A stretch of 64,000 nt of DNA, taken from the NCBI GenBank assembly GCA_020912385.1, contig CP087209.1, positions 2,976,001 to 3,040,000 on the forward strand, given 5' to 3'. A model generated the notes under the pieces. It did no database searches. It was not told the origin of the DNA and saw nothing but the letters and a program-made list of their open reading frames with translations. The stretch is from Neofusicoccum parvum (taxonomy: Eukaryota > Ascomycota > Dothideomycetes > Botryosphaeriales > Botryosphaeriaceae). Positions 33,123-44,011 of the stretch are shown one piece after another. A program made the translations under genes and the position numbers. The stretch's first letter is position 1. Every line of letters begins with the position of its first letter.

Positions 33123-34702
33123 CTACTCATCCTCTTCTTCCTCGTCGTCCTCGGCTGTCCTCTCGACAATCAGGTTGCCACTGCGGCCGATGCGCTCGCG
33201 GACCGTGCCGCCTTTCTCTAATCCGAACTCCTCGCGCGGCATGGGTGAGACTAGAACAAACTCGTACTCATGCTCGTATGACGCAGGCTTCTCCACTGCT
33301 GGCCCTTCTGCACCATCTTGCAGGAAATCATAGCATTCAACGAATGCGTAGAGCTCCTCGATCTGTGTGTCCGGCGTGAATCTCCTGACAACCCGGTCTC
33401 CGGAAGGCATGCGCAAGCTGATCCGAACGATATCCTTGGCATCGCTGCTCGGCTCCGCAGCAACGGATTGCGCCCTCCACTTTCTCCACTGCTCAAGATT
33501 GCGCGCCGCTCTTTCCTTTGCCTCTTGCTTCTCACGTTCTTCCTGCTCAGCACGCTGCCTGGCCTCCTCCGCCTCTCGCTTCTGCCTTGCCCTTTCTCTG
33601 TCCTGCGCAAGTGAACGTTCGTATGCTGTGTCCTGAGCTTGGCGCAAACTGCGCGCTGCCTGATGCTCTGCCCTGGTGGCGCGAACTCGGTTCAATGGTT
33701 CCGAGTTTTGGGCAATGGCGGTTTGAAGTCTGGACATGAAGGTGGACGGTGGTGTTGGTCCGACAATGCGGGCAACTACAGACATTGCAGTGGATGAGAC
33801 CGAAGGCGTGTGGACAATGAGGCCCGCAAACGGGAGCTTGGTGCAGTTAAGGGCATTGGACACCTGATAGGCTTCAGCATCTTGGACATTCCCAGCCCAG
33901 ACAATGATGTTGTTCTGCGGGTCCTTCAGGAAATTGACGACCTCGGGGGCCAGAAGCGTGTCGCGGATGTGGGATGTGGTGTCGTCGTGCTCCGGGGAGA
34001 TGAGGACGACGAGGAGGAACTTGAGCTCCTTCTTAGCCAAGTCAAACGCCTGCGCGTATCCGCCCTCAAAGAGAGGTAGCTCATGACTGCCGTATTCTTC
34101 CTCAAACTCCCGTATGAATCGAGCGGCCGTGTCTCTGGGGTTCAGGGTCCGGCGGCCGCTGGTGTCTCTGCGGCGGCCTTGCGAAGCGGCTCTGCTGGCG
34201 AAAAGGCGCGGTAGGAACGGGAACAGGTAGGAGAACAGGTTGAAGACGCGGGAGACGATGTTGTAGGCGAAGCGGAACGGGAAGATGATGACGGAGAGCA
34301 GGAACGGGGCCTGCTGGGTGACCTGGTTCTCAGGCTGCGGCACGACGCGGGGCGCAGGCTCGAGATTGCGCCGGCCGGCGGACGAGGAGCGCGATGAGCT
34401 GCCGAATCCGTTTGCGAGCGTCTCTCTCCGACGCGGATCCTGAGGCGCGGCGACGGGCTCTGCTGGGACGGCGGGCTCGGCGGGCTCGCCGTCGAAGAAG
34501 CGCGCGATGGCGATCTTGCTGCTGTTAATAAACGGGGGGTCGGGGCAGCGCGGCGGGGCGGGCGCACCTGGACATTCCATTGGCAGCGCTGCAGCAGCGG
34601 GATGGCTTGGTCGACGTCCTGGTCGGTCACGGCGGTGAACTGCTGGAGGGCCAGCTGCTGGTCGTCGGACAGCTGGGCGATGTCGATGCTGGGCGCGGCC
34701 AT
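33123..34702 (-). CDS. UBX2: Ubx2/FAF2-like UBX-domain ERAD factor
   Basis: Two exons, 34702-34568 and 34514-33123, with a 53-bp intron (GTGCGC...GCAAG); 508 aa. Splicing at GCAAG makes QRCQWNVQIAIARFFDGEPA, the end of the N-terminal UBA-like domain. Next come a membrane hairpin (APFLLSVIIFPFRFAYNIV and FNLFSYLFPFLPRLF), the UAS thioredoxin-like domain (FEGGYAQAFDLAKKELKFLL, DPQNNIIVWAGNV), a long Glu/Arg coiled coil, and a C-terminal UBX domain (IVRISLRMPSGDRVVRRF). This order equals yeast Ubx2 and human FAF2/UBXD8: an ER protein that recruits Cdc48/p97 to ubiquitinated ERAD substrates and lipid droplets. It is divergent from PAN3. The acidic tail EDDEEEEDE closes the protein. Confidence 0.94.
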
Positions 34703-35216
34703 GGCGCGGTGAGGGAGGCCGGAGCCGCGGGCGGGCAGCGGCGGCGGCGGGAGCAGACTGCGCGGGCGTCCGACGCTGGGCTGAGGGCGGTCGCGTCGTG
34801 ACGGGGTGGCAGTGGGAGCGGACAAGGTGGCTGCTGGCGGGCGCGGCGCCAGCTGGATGACGCAGGCCGGAGGCGGTGACCAGGGTGCCGCGAAGCTTCC
34901 GAGCACAGCGGCCGAGAGCGCGCGGCGGCGGCTGGGGGCGCTCGACGCTCGCTGCTCTGGCATCAGCGCACCACAGCTCCGTCCACCGTCCAGCCCGCCG
35001 CCGCTGAGGTGCTCAACGCCCACTACTCCCGCCCGCGCCTGGTCCCGCTCCCCGATGGATGGGCTTTGTTCGTCCGGCCCGCGACAACTGTGCTCCACCC
35101 CACCCGGCCCTGCCTCCGCCGCCGTCGAAGGAGGCCGCCGCTCCCGCTCGCTCGCCCTGTAGCCTCTCCTCCCCGCGCGCCTGCCCGACCATGCTGCATG
35201 AACTCCTTCTGCGCTG
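34703..35216. other. Divergent promoter region, UBX2-like / PAN3
   Basis: 514 bp between the two start codons, GC-rich. No other gene; presumably a shared bidirectional promoter. Confidence 0.5.
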
Positions 35217-37492
35217 ATGGCAGCAATTGGAGGAAGCCCGGGTGACAGCCGCCGGGCAGTCGCTTCGCCGAGACCCAACAAAGGCCGTGGTACTGCCCCG
35301 AGCAATCCCCAGCCCCATGCCCCATGGCCCATGCCCCTCCGCCGCTGACCGCGCCCGCCAGACTACAATCCCAAGGGCAACATTCTCTGCCGCAACGTCA
35401 CCATCTACGGCCATTGCCGCCACGAGCACAATGGCTGCGTCTTCCAGCACGATCCCTCCAAGATAACCGGCGCCCAGGCCGAGAACGTCAAGAAGCGCTT
35501 CAACGTCGACTCCCCATCATTCACCCCCCTCCAGCCGTCCACCAACGGCGTCACCTCGTCGCCCCGCCAAACCACCATATCTCCCAAGGCTGCAAATGCC
35601 GCCATCTTCACCCCCAAGTCGTCGGTCAAGGCCAGCCTGGCCGTCCATGCGAAGGAAACGACACCTGAGTGGCACGCGCACGACTTCCAGGAGTTCGTGC
35701 CGCAGGGCTATGATGTTCAGGTGAGTTCCTCTGCGGAGTCTACTCTGGTCTGCCTGGCGGAGTTGGGGCCACGTTGACGGGGTCGGCGTGCTTGCATCTC
35801 CCGGCTGTGTTTCAGGCTGCGCCAGTCTTGCGTCGCCGGTGCGGTCGGTGTTGTGCGCAGTGTATTTTCTATGTTGCTGGTCCGATGTTTTGCGTTGCTT
35901 CTGGTCCCCTCACTCGGAGACCGTCTCGTGCAGGATCTTGCTTGATACCTAACAGCTTGCAGGGCGACAGCGCTGTCCAAGCTGCGGCCTTGAACCCGTA
36001 CGATACCTTTGCAGCATCCTCTGCCATGGGCGGCATGAGTCCCGCCAACCATCCCGCCCAGCTCAATCCTTACTCGCAAGACCCGTCCGCCATGGGTGGC
36101 GCCGCCTTCTTCCAGAATACTGCCGGATTCACCCAACCTATTCAATATCACCTTTACGCACCCATGGGCCCACACTCTGAGAATCTACTGGCTTATCAGA
36201 AGACCACCCACGACTTTTTCATTCCTGACCACCTTCGAGAGGACTTGCAGCGCAAGTCGGAGGCAACGCGCCAGATTCTGCCGAACTCTTCTCTGCCCAG
36301 TGCTGTTGACCACTTCCACTCTCTTGTTCCTTTGGACACAAACAACCAGAAGAATGCTTCTCTTTTTGGATACCCAACTTGGGTCTACAAGGCGGTGTCG
36401 AGCAAAGACGGTCTTACCTACACGCTCCGCAGGCTTGAAGGATATCGCCTGACCAGCGAGCAGGCGATCTTCTCCGTAAGGCCCTGGAAGCGCATTGATA
36501 ACGGAAGTATTGTGGCTATCCACGATGCATTCACTACCCGAGCATTCGGCGACAGTTCGCTCATCTTCGTAACCGACTATCATCCCCTCTCCAAGACGCT
36601 TTCGGAGCAGCATCTGAATGTTGCTCCCCGCGGATATCACAACCGTGCCAACCCGCACACGGTTCCGGAAGCCGTGATCTGGGGATACATTGTACAGATC
36701 GCGTCTGCATTGAAGGCGATCCACGGCAACAACCTGGCGGCAAGGCTGATTCACCCCAGCAAGATTCTGGTCACGTCGAAGAACCGGATCCGCCTCAACA
36801 GCTGTGCGATCCTAGATTTGCTCAACTTTGATAACAATCGCGCGATTCAGGAACTTCAGCAGGAGGACTTTCAGCAGCTGGGGCGCCTCGTCATCACCAT
36901 AGCAAGCAACAACTCGATCAACCCAGTCAATGTGCAGAAGGCGTTGGACATACTTTCTCGCAGCTACAGTAAGGATCTCATCGACTGCGTTTCATGGCTT
37001 CTCAGCCCTGCTCCGGCGGCGCCAGGAATCCAGACGCCGGGAGTCCCTTCCAAAGACATTACTACATTCATTCGGTCTATTTCGGACAAGATGACCATTC
37101 TTCTCGATAATACGTTTCATGCTGAGGACACCCTGACTTCGAATCTCGGACGGGAGCTTGAGAACGGCCGTCTCGTCCGGCTGATGGCGAAGCTCAACTT
37201 CATCAACGAGCGCCCGGAGTTTGAGAGCAATCCTCAATGGTCAGAGACCGGCGAGCGGTACTACCTCAAGCTTTTCAGAGATTACGTTTTCCACCAGGTG
37301 GATGGAAACGGGCACCCGGTCGTCGACCTCGGACATGTGATTAGCTGTCTCAACAAGCTGGACGTGGGCAGCGATGAGAAAATCTCATTGGTGAGCAGGG
37401 ATGAGCAGAATGTGCTCGTGGTCAGTTACAGGGAGGTCAAGCGAGGTGTGGAGCAGACTTTCAACGAGTTGGTCAAACCTAAGAGGAGATAA
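35217..37492 (+). CDS. PAN3: Pan3, subunit of the PAN2-PAN3 poly(A) nuclease
   Basis: Three exons, 35217-35289, 35362-35720 and 35963-37492 (introns 72 and 242 bp); 653 aa, typical for fungal Pan3. The start MAAIGGSPGDSRRAVASP is chosen because its frame joins in phase to the CCCH finger ILCRNVTIYGHCRHEHNGC. Then comes a PAM2-like Asn/Pro-rich linker (AALNPYDTFAASS, AQLNPYSQDPSA). Next is the pseudokinase (SLFGYPTWVYKAVSSKDGLT, RIDNGSIVAIHDAFTTRAFG, GYIVQIASALKAIHGNN), lacking a catalytic HRD. The C-terminal knob reads GRLVRLMAKLNFINERPEFE ... HVISCLNKLDVGSDEKISLV. Pan3 dimers bind Pab1 on poly(A) and deliver the Pan2 exonuclease in cytoplasmic mRNA deadenylation. The 5' exon assignment is less certain than the rest. 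Confidence 0.94.
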
Positions 37493-38483
37493 AAGACTGC
37501 CTACAGAGAACACCAGGTCTGCTAGATGGAGACGCAGAATCAAGGGTTTTTCCAACATGGGCTGGGCTACGTGGGCGGTGGATGAATGGACGACTGACAT
37601 GAACGGCAGGCTTGGTTGGACTGCAGAGCGACTCTTGGTAGACCCACGAAATGCAAATCGATTTGACTACAACCCTCAGGTCATGCGTGTGACAAGTCGG
37701 ACAGGGGCACACGCAATGGTGTGCTGCTCATCAATCTTCAGCTACGCTGTCTCCTGATGTGTAGTCGGACCGCGAAGCATACAGCAGTCAATTGGCCGAC
37801 GTAGGCAAGACAGGCGTCATGATTGGCTTCCTTGAGGCCGTTCGTGCATCACGCCAATTACCAATTACACAAAACCGCGCTGCATGAACTAGCAGCCGCT
37901 GCAGGTAGCTTCCCATCTGGTCAAGCGTCAGGTCCCACGGCAAGCGAGCGGAATGGCTGCTGCAGGGCTGCTATGTGCTGCTTACCAAGCAGCGTTGATG
38001 AGCGGGACTGCCCGTCCATCAAGAGTTGCAGGTCAGCAGCAACACACAAGAGCACAAATGGCTGTGGTAGACAGAACAGGAGACGCAAAGGGTTGTTCAA
38101 GCCAGCCAAGGTTGCTGCAGAATGCGGGCTTAGCACAAGCATCCACTGTTCTTTGTCTTTGCCAATGGGATACTTGCTGGTGTCTCAGAGCAGCTTGCGT
38201 ACGCAGTGCCTCTCGCGGGCGATAAGAGCGTAGGAAAATGTGCTTTGTTTGTCACTGCGTGACGTGATTGCTGCCGAGATGCCGACGATGCCGAGTTCGG
38301 ACAGCTCCGTAGCTCCATTCGCTGCCCACCGTCCCCGCATTCGAGCTTCACTCTGACTCCGCTCTGCTCGCCCATGATGACTCCCACTCTTCTTTTTCCC
38401 TCTCCTCCCAGCCGTCCACCACCTCCAATCCCTCTCTCCACAGACCAGAACGAACCCTAAATCCTCCTCAGTCCCACGCCACC
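37493..38483. other. Intergenic region between PAN3 and nitrilase
   Basis: 991 bp; two open plus-strand frames near 37820-38230 lack an ATG in good context and any recognisable motif. I see no gene. The last 120 bp are C/T-rich and precede the nitrilase ATG, as in many fungal promoters. Confidence 0.5.
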
Positions 38484-39695
38484 ATGCCTCCCCAAAAGCT
38501 CAAGCTCGCCGTGGCTCAAGCCCGCACGCTCGACACCACGGCCGCCACCCTCGACGCCCTCGAGCAGACCACGCGCCGCGCCGCCGCCGACGGCGTCCAC
38601 CTCATCCTCTTCCCGGAAGCCTACCTGGGCGGCTACCCGCGCACCTGCGGCTTCGGGGCCACGGTGGGCGCACGCGACCCGACGGGGCGCGACCAGTTCC
38701 TGGCGTACTTCCGCGACGCGGTCGACCTGGGCGACACGCCGCTGGACGCGGGCGACGAGTGGGTGGAGCGGCGGCTGCCGGTGGCCAAGGGGGCCAAGTG
38801 GCGGGGCGACGGGGCGCGCGAGGAGCTGGAGCGGATCGCGCGCGAGACGGGCGTGTTCGTGGTGACGGGGCTGGTGGAGCGCAGCGGCGGGTCGCTGTAC
38901 TGCTCGGTGGTGTACGTGTGCCCGGCGCGCGGCGTCGTGGGCAAGCGCCGCAAGCTGATGCCGACCGGCACGGAGCGGCTGGTGTGGGCCCAGGGCCAGG
39001 CCCGCACGCTGAAGGCCGTGACGGCCGTGATCAAGGGCGTGCGCCTGACCTTCGCCGCCGCCATCTGCTGGGAGAACTTCATGCCGCTGACCCGCTTCGC
39101 CATCTACGCCCAGAACGTCAACCTGTACCTCGCGCCCACCGCCGACGCCCGGGACACGTGGCTGCCGCTGATGCGCACCGTGGCGTCCGAGAGCAGGGCG
39201 TACGTGCTGAGCTCCAACCAGTGCGTCAGGAGGAAGCACCTGCCGGCCTGGATTAGGAATCCCGGCGGGCAGCAGAAGGAGGCCCAGTCCCATGTGGTGG
39301 AGGCGAAGCCGAAGTCGGGGCGCAGGAGGTCGACGCTGACCATCGAGGAGGGCCACGAGATCAGCCTGCCGAACAAGGAGGTCAACGGCCACAGCCCTCT
39401 CTCGTCCGCGATTGTGGAGGACGAGGATCCGAAATCGGCTGTCTCGTCGGCGCCTCTCTCTTCGTCCGCTGCTGACGAGGAGTTCATCTGCAGAGGCGGC
39501 TCCTGCATTGTCGGCCCCTATGGAGATGTCCTGGCTGGGCCTGTATGGGAAGAAGAGGAGGCTCTTCTGGCCGTTGAGGTGGATTTCGATGAGTGCGAGA
39601 AGGGCCGTCTGGATATCGATGTTGCTGGGTCTTATGCTCGCCACGATGCGTTCAAGCTCACCGTCGAGGGACTGGATCTGGCCCCGCCTCCTTGA
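38484..39695 (+). CDS. Nitrilase-family carbon-nitrogen hydrolase
   Basis: A single exon of 403 aa. The Glu-Lys-Cys triad is present: E45 in [15 protein letters not shown]157 in [16 protein letters not shown] and C195 in [25 protein letters not shown] and the CWEN(F/L)MPL wording are those of true nitrilases (branch 1), which convert organic nitriles to carboxylic acid plus ammonia, rather than amidases. A Ser/Glu-rich stretch of about 75 residues (roughly 261-335) is inserted before [17 protein letters not shown], making the protein about 60 residues longer than usual. Strong GC3 bias. Likely cytosolic, probably in detoxification of plant nitriles or cyanide-related compounds; the substrate is inferred only. 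Confidence 0.93.
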   Translation: MPPQKLKLAVAQARTLDTTAATLDALEQTTRRAAADGVHLILFPEAYLGGYPRTCGFGATVGARDPTGRDQFLAYFRDAVDLGDTPLDAGDEWVERRLPVAKGAKWRGDGAREELERIARETGVFVVTGLVERSGGSLYCSVVYVCPARGVVGKRRKLMPTGTERLVWAQGQARTLKAVTAVIKGVRLTFAAAICWENFMPLTRFAIYAQNVNLYLAPTADARDTWLPLMRTVASESRAYVLSSNQCVRRKHLPAWIRNPGGQQKEAQSHVVEAKPKSGRRRSTLTIEEGHEISLPNKEVNGHSPLSSAIVEDEDPKSAVSSAPLSSSAADEEFICRGGSCIVGPYGDVLAGPVWEEEEALLAVEVDFDECEKGRLDIDVAGSYARHDAFKLTVEGLDLAPPP

Positions 39696-40136
39696 ACATT
39701 GGGTTGAAAGTTCAACGAGAGTGGGCCGACTATGTACAAGTACGAGGTTGGTTGGGATAGTCTCGCAACATGGGCCTACCGGCATGGGAAGTTGACGCAC
39801 TCATCCGGATGTGTTTGTCACTCATTGTACTATGCATTCGCATCATGACGAGTGCCTCAACTGCCCACGTATGATGAGCTCAGAAAAGTCACTTGTTATT
39901 ATCTTCTCATCTCCCAAATAGCACGTTGCATCGATCGTTCATCAAGTGAGATTGTCTCGTACTGTACCTCCTAAGAGAGGCCCTCATTATTCTCTGATCG
40001 CCTCTAACAATACACGGTCTGATCCGAAAGTCGTCTGACGAACTCTAATTCAGTCGACTTTCATCCTCAACGAAGTTGATATCGGATCTGGAAGCATGGG
40101 CCGAAATAAAACGAAAGAACTCTACTTGCAGTGTGC
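39696..40136. other. Convergent 3' intergenic region with 73-bp element
   Basis: Lies between the nitrilase and the minus-strand Cys-rich gene. It contains inverted-repeat copy 2 (39790-39862). No coding sequence seen. Confidence 0.6.
39790..39862. repeat. 73-bp inverted-repeat element, copy 2
   Basis: Arms 39790-39811 (AGTTGACGCACTCATCCGGA...) and 39841-39862 (ending GTGCCTCAACT) with 4 mismatches in 22, and a 29-bp loop. Same size and arm sequence as the copies at 3468, 41690 and 47243. Confidence 0.72.
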
Positions 40137-41429
40137 TCAAGATTCCGGTGCGATTGTGTGCTCATAATCGTTGGCAGGGATTCCCCCTTCCTCACTGTGC
40201 ACGCTGGGAGCACGTCTGGGAATGGCCAGCCGCGCCGGCCCTGGGTTGACCGTGACCACCTCCACCTGTCCCTCTCGCACATTCACCTTGGTATTCCGCG
40301 CCCCTCTCATCTGCGCAATTGCGCACCATATGTCTTGCTCGCTGACGGCCCAGTCACCTTTCATCCCCGCCTGTGCTTTCCTCATTTGAAACGTCCATTC
40401 TTCTATCTCAGCCTTCGATCTTCCCCCTTTTTCCTTCACCTTGGGATCTCTCACCCACTCGGGGAGCTCGTGGTCTGGCGCTGTGGAGAAGTTTGCCGCC
40501 ATCGATAGTTTGTCGATGTCTGTTGCGACTTCGAAACTCGTTGCAGAATCTGCCGAAGATTCGACACTTGATAGAGAGTCTTGTGGCAGCTCGGAACTTT
40601 GCACGGAAGTTGACGAGGGTTTGGGGCTTGCCGCAGATGCTTCCGGGGGCTTGGGGGTCGAATCTGGAAGGTTCCCTGGGAGTTCGTGGATCGGGGTTGG
40701 AGGCTCGATGGTGTCCTGCGGTTGCTTGGGCGGTGGAGGTTCCGTCTGGAACAGACTGAGAATCTTACCTCCGCCCATCTTGCTCATCTGCCTCGTCACG
40801 TCGCTCGCCTTCTCCAGCGCCAGCACAGACTCGCAGGTCCGCTTCTGGAACAAGAAGGCATTGAGCCCTGCTCGTTGGTGTCCTAGCCACTCTCTGATTG
40901 CCACGAGCGTGTCGATTGCACTGAGCCCGGAGTACTTTTCTTGAAAGGCCGGAAGCGCGATGACCTTTGCCAGATCGAGGTACTGCCATTCCGCCTCCTC
41001 GAAGGCGCATTTCGGACAGGAGAAGTCTGGACGCAGTTCCAATGCCTCTCCTCTCGCGGAGTCCATCCGTCTCTGGCGTATTGCGTCATATCTCTTCATC
41101 TTCATGCAATTCGTGGCACACAGCTCGGGGTCCTTGGTCTCGACGAGGTGTTTGCATCCGAGGAGGTGGCGACGGGTTCCTGTGGGGCCTTCCTCGCATG
41201 GAGGTGGAGGCTCTTGGGGCCAGCATATAGGCACACCTTTGGCGTTGATCCTGTCACAGTTACAGGGGAATCGCTTGTCTGTATCTAGGTAGTATTTGAC
41301 TGTGATGTGGCTGGGTGCGTAGCAGTTTCTAGCGCAGCGGATGTGTGTTTGATCACTGATGTGGACGTGGCCGCATTTGAGGAGGTGGCGCGGCGTGTCC
41401 ATGCAGTAGTTGTAGCCCTTGGAGGCCAT
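40137..41429 (-). CDS. Hypothetical Cys/His-rich protein (family A)
   Basis: A single exon of 430 aa, not recognised. The N-terminal 150 residues are Cys/His-rich, with an internally repeated motif: RHLLKCGHVHISDQTHIRCA-RNC and RHLLGCKHLVETKDPELCA-TNC, then FSCPKC. The spacing H-x-L-x-C-x-H ... C-A-x-N-C suggests metal binding, but it fits no standard zinc finger I know. The middle is Pro/Ser-rich and disordered (TEPPPPKQPQDTIEPPTPIH); the C-terminal third has a short conserved-looking block (ELPEWVRDPKVKEKGGRSKA, DWAVSEQDIWCAIAQMRG). No signal peptide or membrane segment. A related motif occurs in the divergent ORF at 42196. Function unknown. Confidence 0.72.
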   Translation of the reverse strand: MASKGYNYCMDTPRHLLKCGHVHISDQTHIRCARNCYAPSHITVKYYLDTDKRFPCNCDRINAKGVPICWPQEPPPPCEEGPTGTRRHLLGCKHLVETKDPELCATNCMKMKRYDAIRQRRMDSARGEALELRPDFSCPKCAFEEAEWQYLDLAKVIALPAFQEKYSGLSAIDTLVAIREWLGHQRAGLNAFLFQKRTCESVLALEKASDVTRQMSKMGGGKILSLFQTEPPPPKQPQDTIEPPTPIHELPGNLPDSTPKPPEASAASPKPSSTSVQSSELPQDSLSSVESSADSATSFEVATDIDKLSMAANFSTAPDHELPEWVRDPKVKEKGGRSKAEIEEWTFQMRKAQAGMKGDWAVSEQDIWCAIAQMRGARNTKVNVREGQVEVVTVNPGPARLAIPRRAPSVHSEEGGIPANDYEHTIAPES

Positions 41430-42195
41430 TGTAAAGATGGTAAGAGTTTGGTGATATAACGGAAGACTGAAGTGGGATTGGTTGTTAATGAAGCTAGCGA
41501 ATAACCGTATATGGACGTATTGATGACGGGAGGGTGAGATATTTTCTTGAGACTAAGTGAAGGAGAGTGAATGCGTCACTCTCCAGAGCAAGAACGAACG
41601 GCTCCATGTCAGATGAAGCAGGGCTGTGGCTTCTCCAACAAGACGCTTGAACGCATCCAATGATAGCTTCACGTGTTACCTTTCTGGGCAGCTGAGGTAT
41701 CCATTCGGACGGATTTGACATTTCTCTCACTGCACAATTGTATCCGGACGAGTGCTTAGACTTCCCATGTTGCAACACTTTCCGGCCCAACCTCGTACGC
41801 AGAAGTTCCATCGCCAGTAACCAATACCACGTCGATACTCTGTCTAGTTCGAAGTCACGTTCCGCATATCGCACTTACCTCAGACCAGAGCCGGGTTCGG
41901 AAGTCGACAATGTCTTTGCAGAAAAGAACGGTCATTCGCTCTGCGTTGTCTGCACAATGTATACGCAAGTGGCTTACAACAGAAGTCTTTTTCAAAGCCG
42001 TGTGAAAGAACTGCAGCACCATGCATTGTTCAGGTGAGTCCTCACATTTTGTACTTAATCATGGCTCTTCCTCGACACACAAGACACCGTTACAAACCTC
42101 ACAAAGTCTCTTCTCACTGCACAGACACCTAACTCCATCAGCCCCCTGAACTGTCGCTTCCACTTCAAGCCATCAGAGAAGAAGATCTACCCACC
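41430..42195. other. Divergent intergenic region with 73-bp element
   Basis: Between two divergent Cys-rich ORFs. It contains inverted-repeat copy 4 at 41690-41762. No other gene is seen. Confidence 0.5.
41690..41762. repeat. 73-bp inverted-repeat element, copy 4 (most diverged)
   Basis: Left arm 41690-41711 (AGCTGAGGTATCCATTCGGA...) differs from the family arm AGTTGAAGCATTCATCCGGA... by about six changes, all transitions. The right arm 41741-41762 (TATCCGGACGAGTGCTTAGA...) matches the family right arm. Loop 29 bp, total 73 bp. Confidence 0.6.
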
Positions 42196-42771
42196 ATGCC
42201 GTCGCTGACCAAGAAGCTCACCTTCCACACAAAGCGAAGACACACCTTCGCCTTCCTCCGCCGCAACCCAGAGCTCCTCCACGAGCTCACCCCCTCCACC
42301 ACCGCCCTGCGCGCCCTGATCCCCAAAATCACGCACGCGCTGCGGCCGCACCCACAACTCCACCTCCTCACCCACCCGGCCTCAGGCTCCACCTCCGCAC
42401 TCCCGCCGCCTCCCCCCAGCCCCCCACCCCTCGACGCCACCGCGGCCGCGCCCCCCCTCGACGGCGCGCAGCTCTCCCCCCTGCCCCCCTCCGCCGTCCC
42501 CTGGCCGCCGCAGGTCTGCGCCGCCCCCCTCTCCACGCACCATCGGCTGCGCTGCGGCCACGCTGTCCGCACCCCGTTCCTCTCGCCGTGCGCTGCGAAC
42601 TGTGCGCATGTGCCGCGGGCGGCTGGCGCGGGCGCTCTGCCGCCGTTCGTCTTGGGTGGGTTCGGCTGTCCTGCGTGCGGGGATGAGGGGTTCGCGGCGG
42701 AGGCGAGGGGGGAGTGGAGGGGGTGTGAGATGGCGGAGGAGAAGGATGGGCATGGGTTGTGGTGTCCGTAG
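42196..42771 (+). CDS. Hypothetical Cys/His-motif protein (family B)
   Basis: A single exon of 191 aa starting MPSLTKKLTFHTKRRHTF. The N-terminal half is basic then Pro-rich (SALPPPPPSPPPLD). The C-terminal half holds HRLRCGHAVRTPFLSPCA-ANC and FGCPACGDEG, the same H-x-L-x-C-G-H ... C-A-x-N-C ... C-P-x-C pattern as the protein at 40137-41429. No signal peptide. Very GC-rich coding sequence. Probably a lineage-specific paralogue; it could also be a wrongly bounded gene, since the downstream frame stays GC-rich. Function unknown. Confidence 0.5.
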   Translation: MPSLTKKLTFHTKRRHTFAFLRRNPELLHELTPSTTALRALIPKITHALRPHPQLHLLTHPASGSTSALPPPPPSPPPLDATAAAPPLDGAQLSPLPPSAVPWPPQVCAAPLSTHHRLRCGHAVRTPFLSPCAANCAHVPRAAGAGALPPFVLGGFGCPACGDEGFAAEARGEWRGCEMAEEKDGHGLWCP

Positions 42772-43384
42772 GGGAGGGGGGAGGGGGCGCGGGATGTGTG
42801 GATGGAGCTCCAAAGGTGGATGGAGAGGTGAGTGAGTGGAAAGTGGAGGTGGATGGAAGCGCAGCGGCTGGTTCGCTGGTTGGATAGATCGATACGTTCT
42901 CGTAGACTATTGAATTTTAGAATCTTGGGATCATCTTGTGTGATTTCCTCCGCAGTGTTTGGAGACTTGGCGAGTCCGACCGTCGCCATGGGGAGCAAGA
43001 ATCACTGTGAGATGACTCGAATGAGACGCAGCGGGTTCTTTGTTCTTTGTGATAGAATTGAAATACATAAAGACGTGCTAAATCTGGTTTCCCTTGTCCT
43101 CATGATCTGCTTCCAACAATTAAGACAAAGCGCACATGGCAATTGTGGCAAGGCGAACAACGCCTTTCTATCCCAGATCTCCTTAATTGTAGAATCTTCC
43201 CCATACTCACCGTCCATTCTCCAGCAGTTTTTTCTTCAGTGACTTTTGCATTTCTGTTTTCTGGTTTCTCTCCGTGAAGGCTCTGGCAGCTTCACCGGCA
43301 CCGTCCACTCCACTCATTAATACCATCACATTCAGCAACTCACCTCCAGCAGCCCCGCACCCACATTTCTCAACCCTCATAGCA
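42772..43384. other. Intergenic region between two small ORFs
   Basis: 613 bp with no coding character. The 3' half is C/A-rich and leads into the ATG at 43385. Confidence 0.45.
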
Positions 43385-44011
43385 ATGCCACCTACCCAGG
43401 AGAACCCGTCCCCTCCTCCCGCCTCCAAGCGCACCAACTGCGGCAGACTGACCTACCGTTTCAGCTACGCCGCGCACAAAGTCACGCTCCAGACGCCCTG
43501 CTTCGAGCCGACGTGCAACACCTGCGCGCGCGCGCAGCCGGCCGTGGCGGCGTTCGAGGACAGCCCGTCGGCCGCCTCGCCGCCGCCGCACTACCAGGAC
43601 GTGCTCGACGCGCAGCAGAGAGAGCTGGTGCGCCGCCGGCGAGAGCGGTGTGAGCGTGAGGTCGGCGAGCGCCTGCGCCGTGTCGGTGAGCTGGCGGTTG
43701 CGAATGCGGCGGCGGTGAAGGTGCGTAGCGGAGGGGCGGTGGTGGAGAGGAGAAACGGCGGCAGGTACAGTCCTCGGTTTCGCAGGCGCGTGGCTTTGAG
43801 GTTTGAGCGTAGGCTGAGTGAGTACAGGAGACTGGCGGGGAGTTTGAGGGGGAGAGGGAAGCAGCAGCAGCAGCAGCGGAGTAGAAGGGTTGTGTTGAAG
43901 TTCGAGCGAAGAGAGGCATTTGCGAGGCTGTCGAGGGAGTTGGCTGCGGAGGGGAGGAAGCTGTTTCTGGTTATTGGGAAGAATGACACCTTGAGGTGCC
44001 GCTGGGAATAG
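43385..44011 (+). CDS. Hypothetical Arg-rich protein with short Cys cluster
   Basis: A single exon of 208 aa, not recognised. The N-terminus is Pro/Ser-rich, then TLQTPCFEPTCNTCARAQPA forms a small Cys cluster. The rest is dominated by Arg-rich, helical and likely coiled-coil text (QQRELVRRRRERCEREVGER, and RFRRRVALRFERRLSEYRRL), with two similar R-R-V-(A/V)-L-(R/K)-F-E-R-R segments. No signal peptide. It may be a diverged relative of the two Cys-rich ORFs upstream or an independent orphan; expression evidence would be needed to be sure it is a gene. Confidence 0.5.
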   Translation: MPPTQENPSPPPASKRTNCGRLTYRFSYAAHKVTLQTPCFEPTCNTCARAQPAVAAFEDSPSAASPPPHYQDVLDAQQRELVRRRRERCEREVGERLRRVGELAVANAAAVKVRSGGAVVERRNGGRYSPRFRRRVALRFERRLSEYRRLAGSLRGRGKQQQQQRSRRVVLKFERREAFARLSRELAAEGRKLFLVIGKNDTLRCRWE

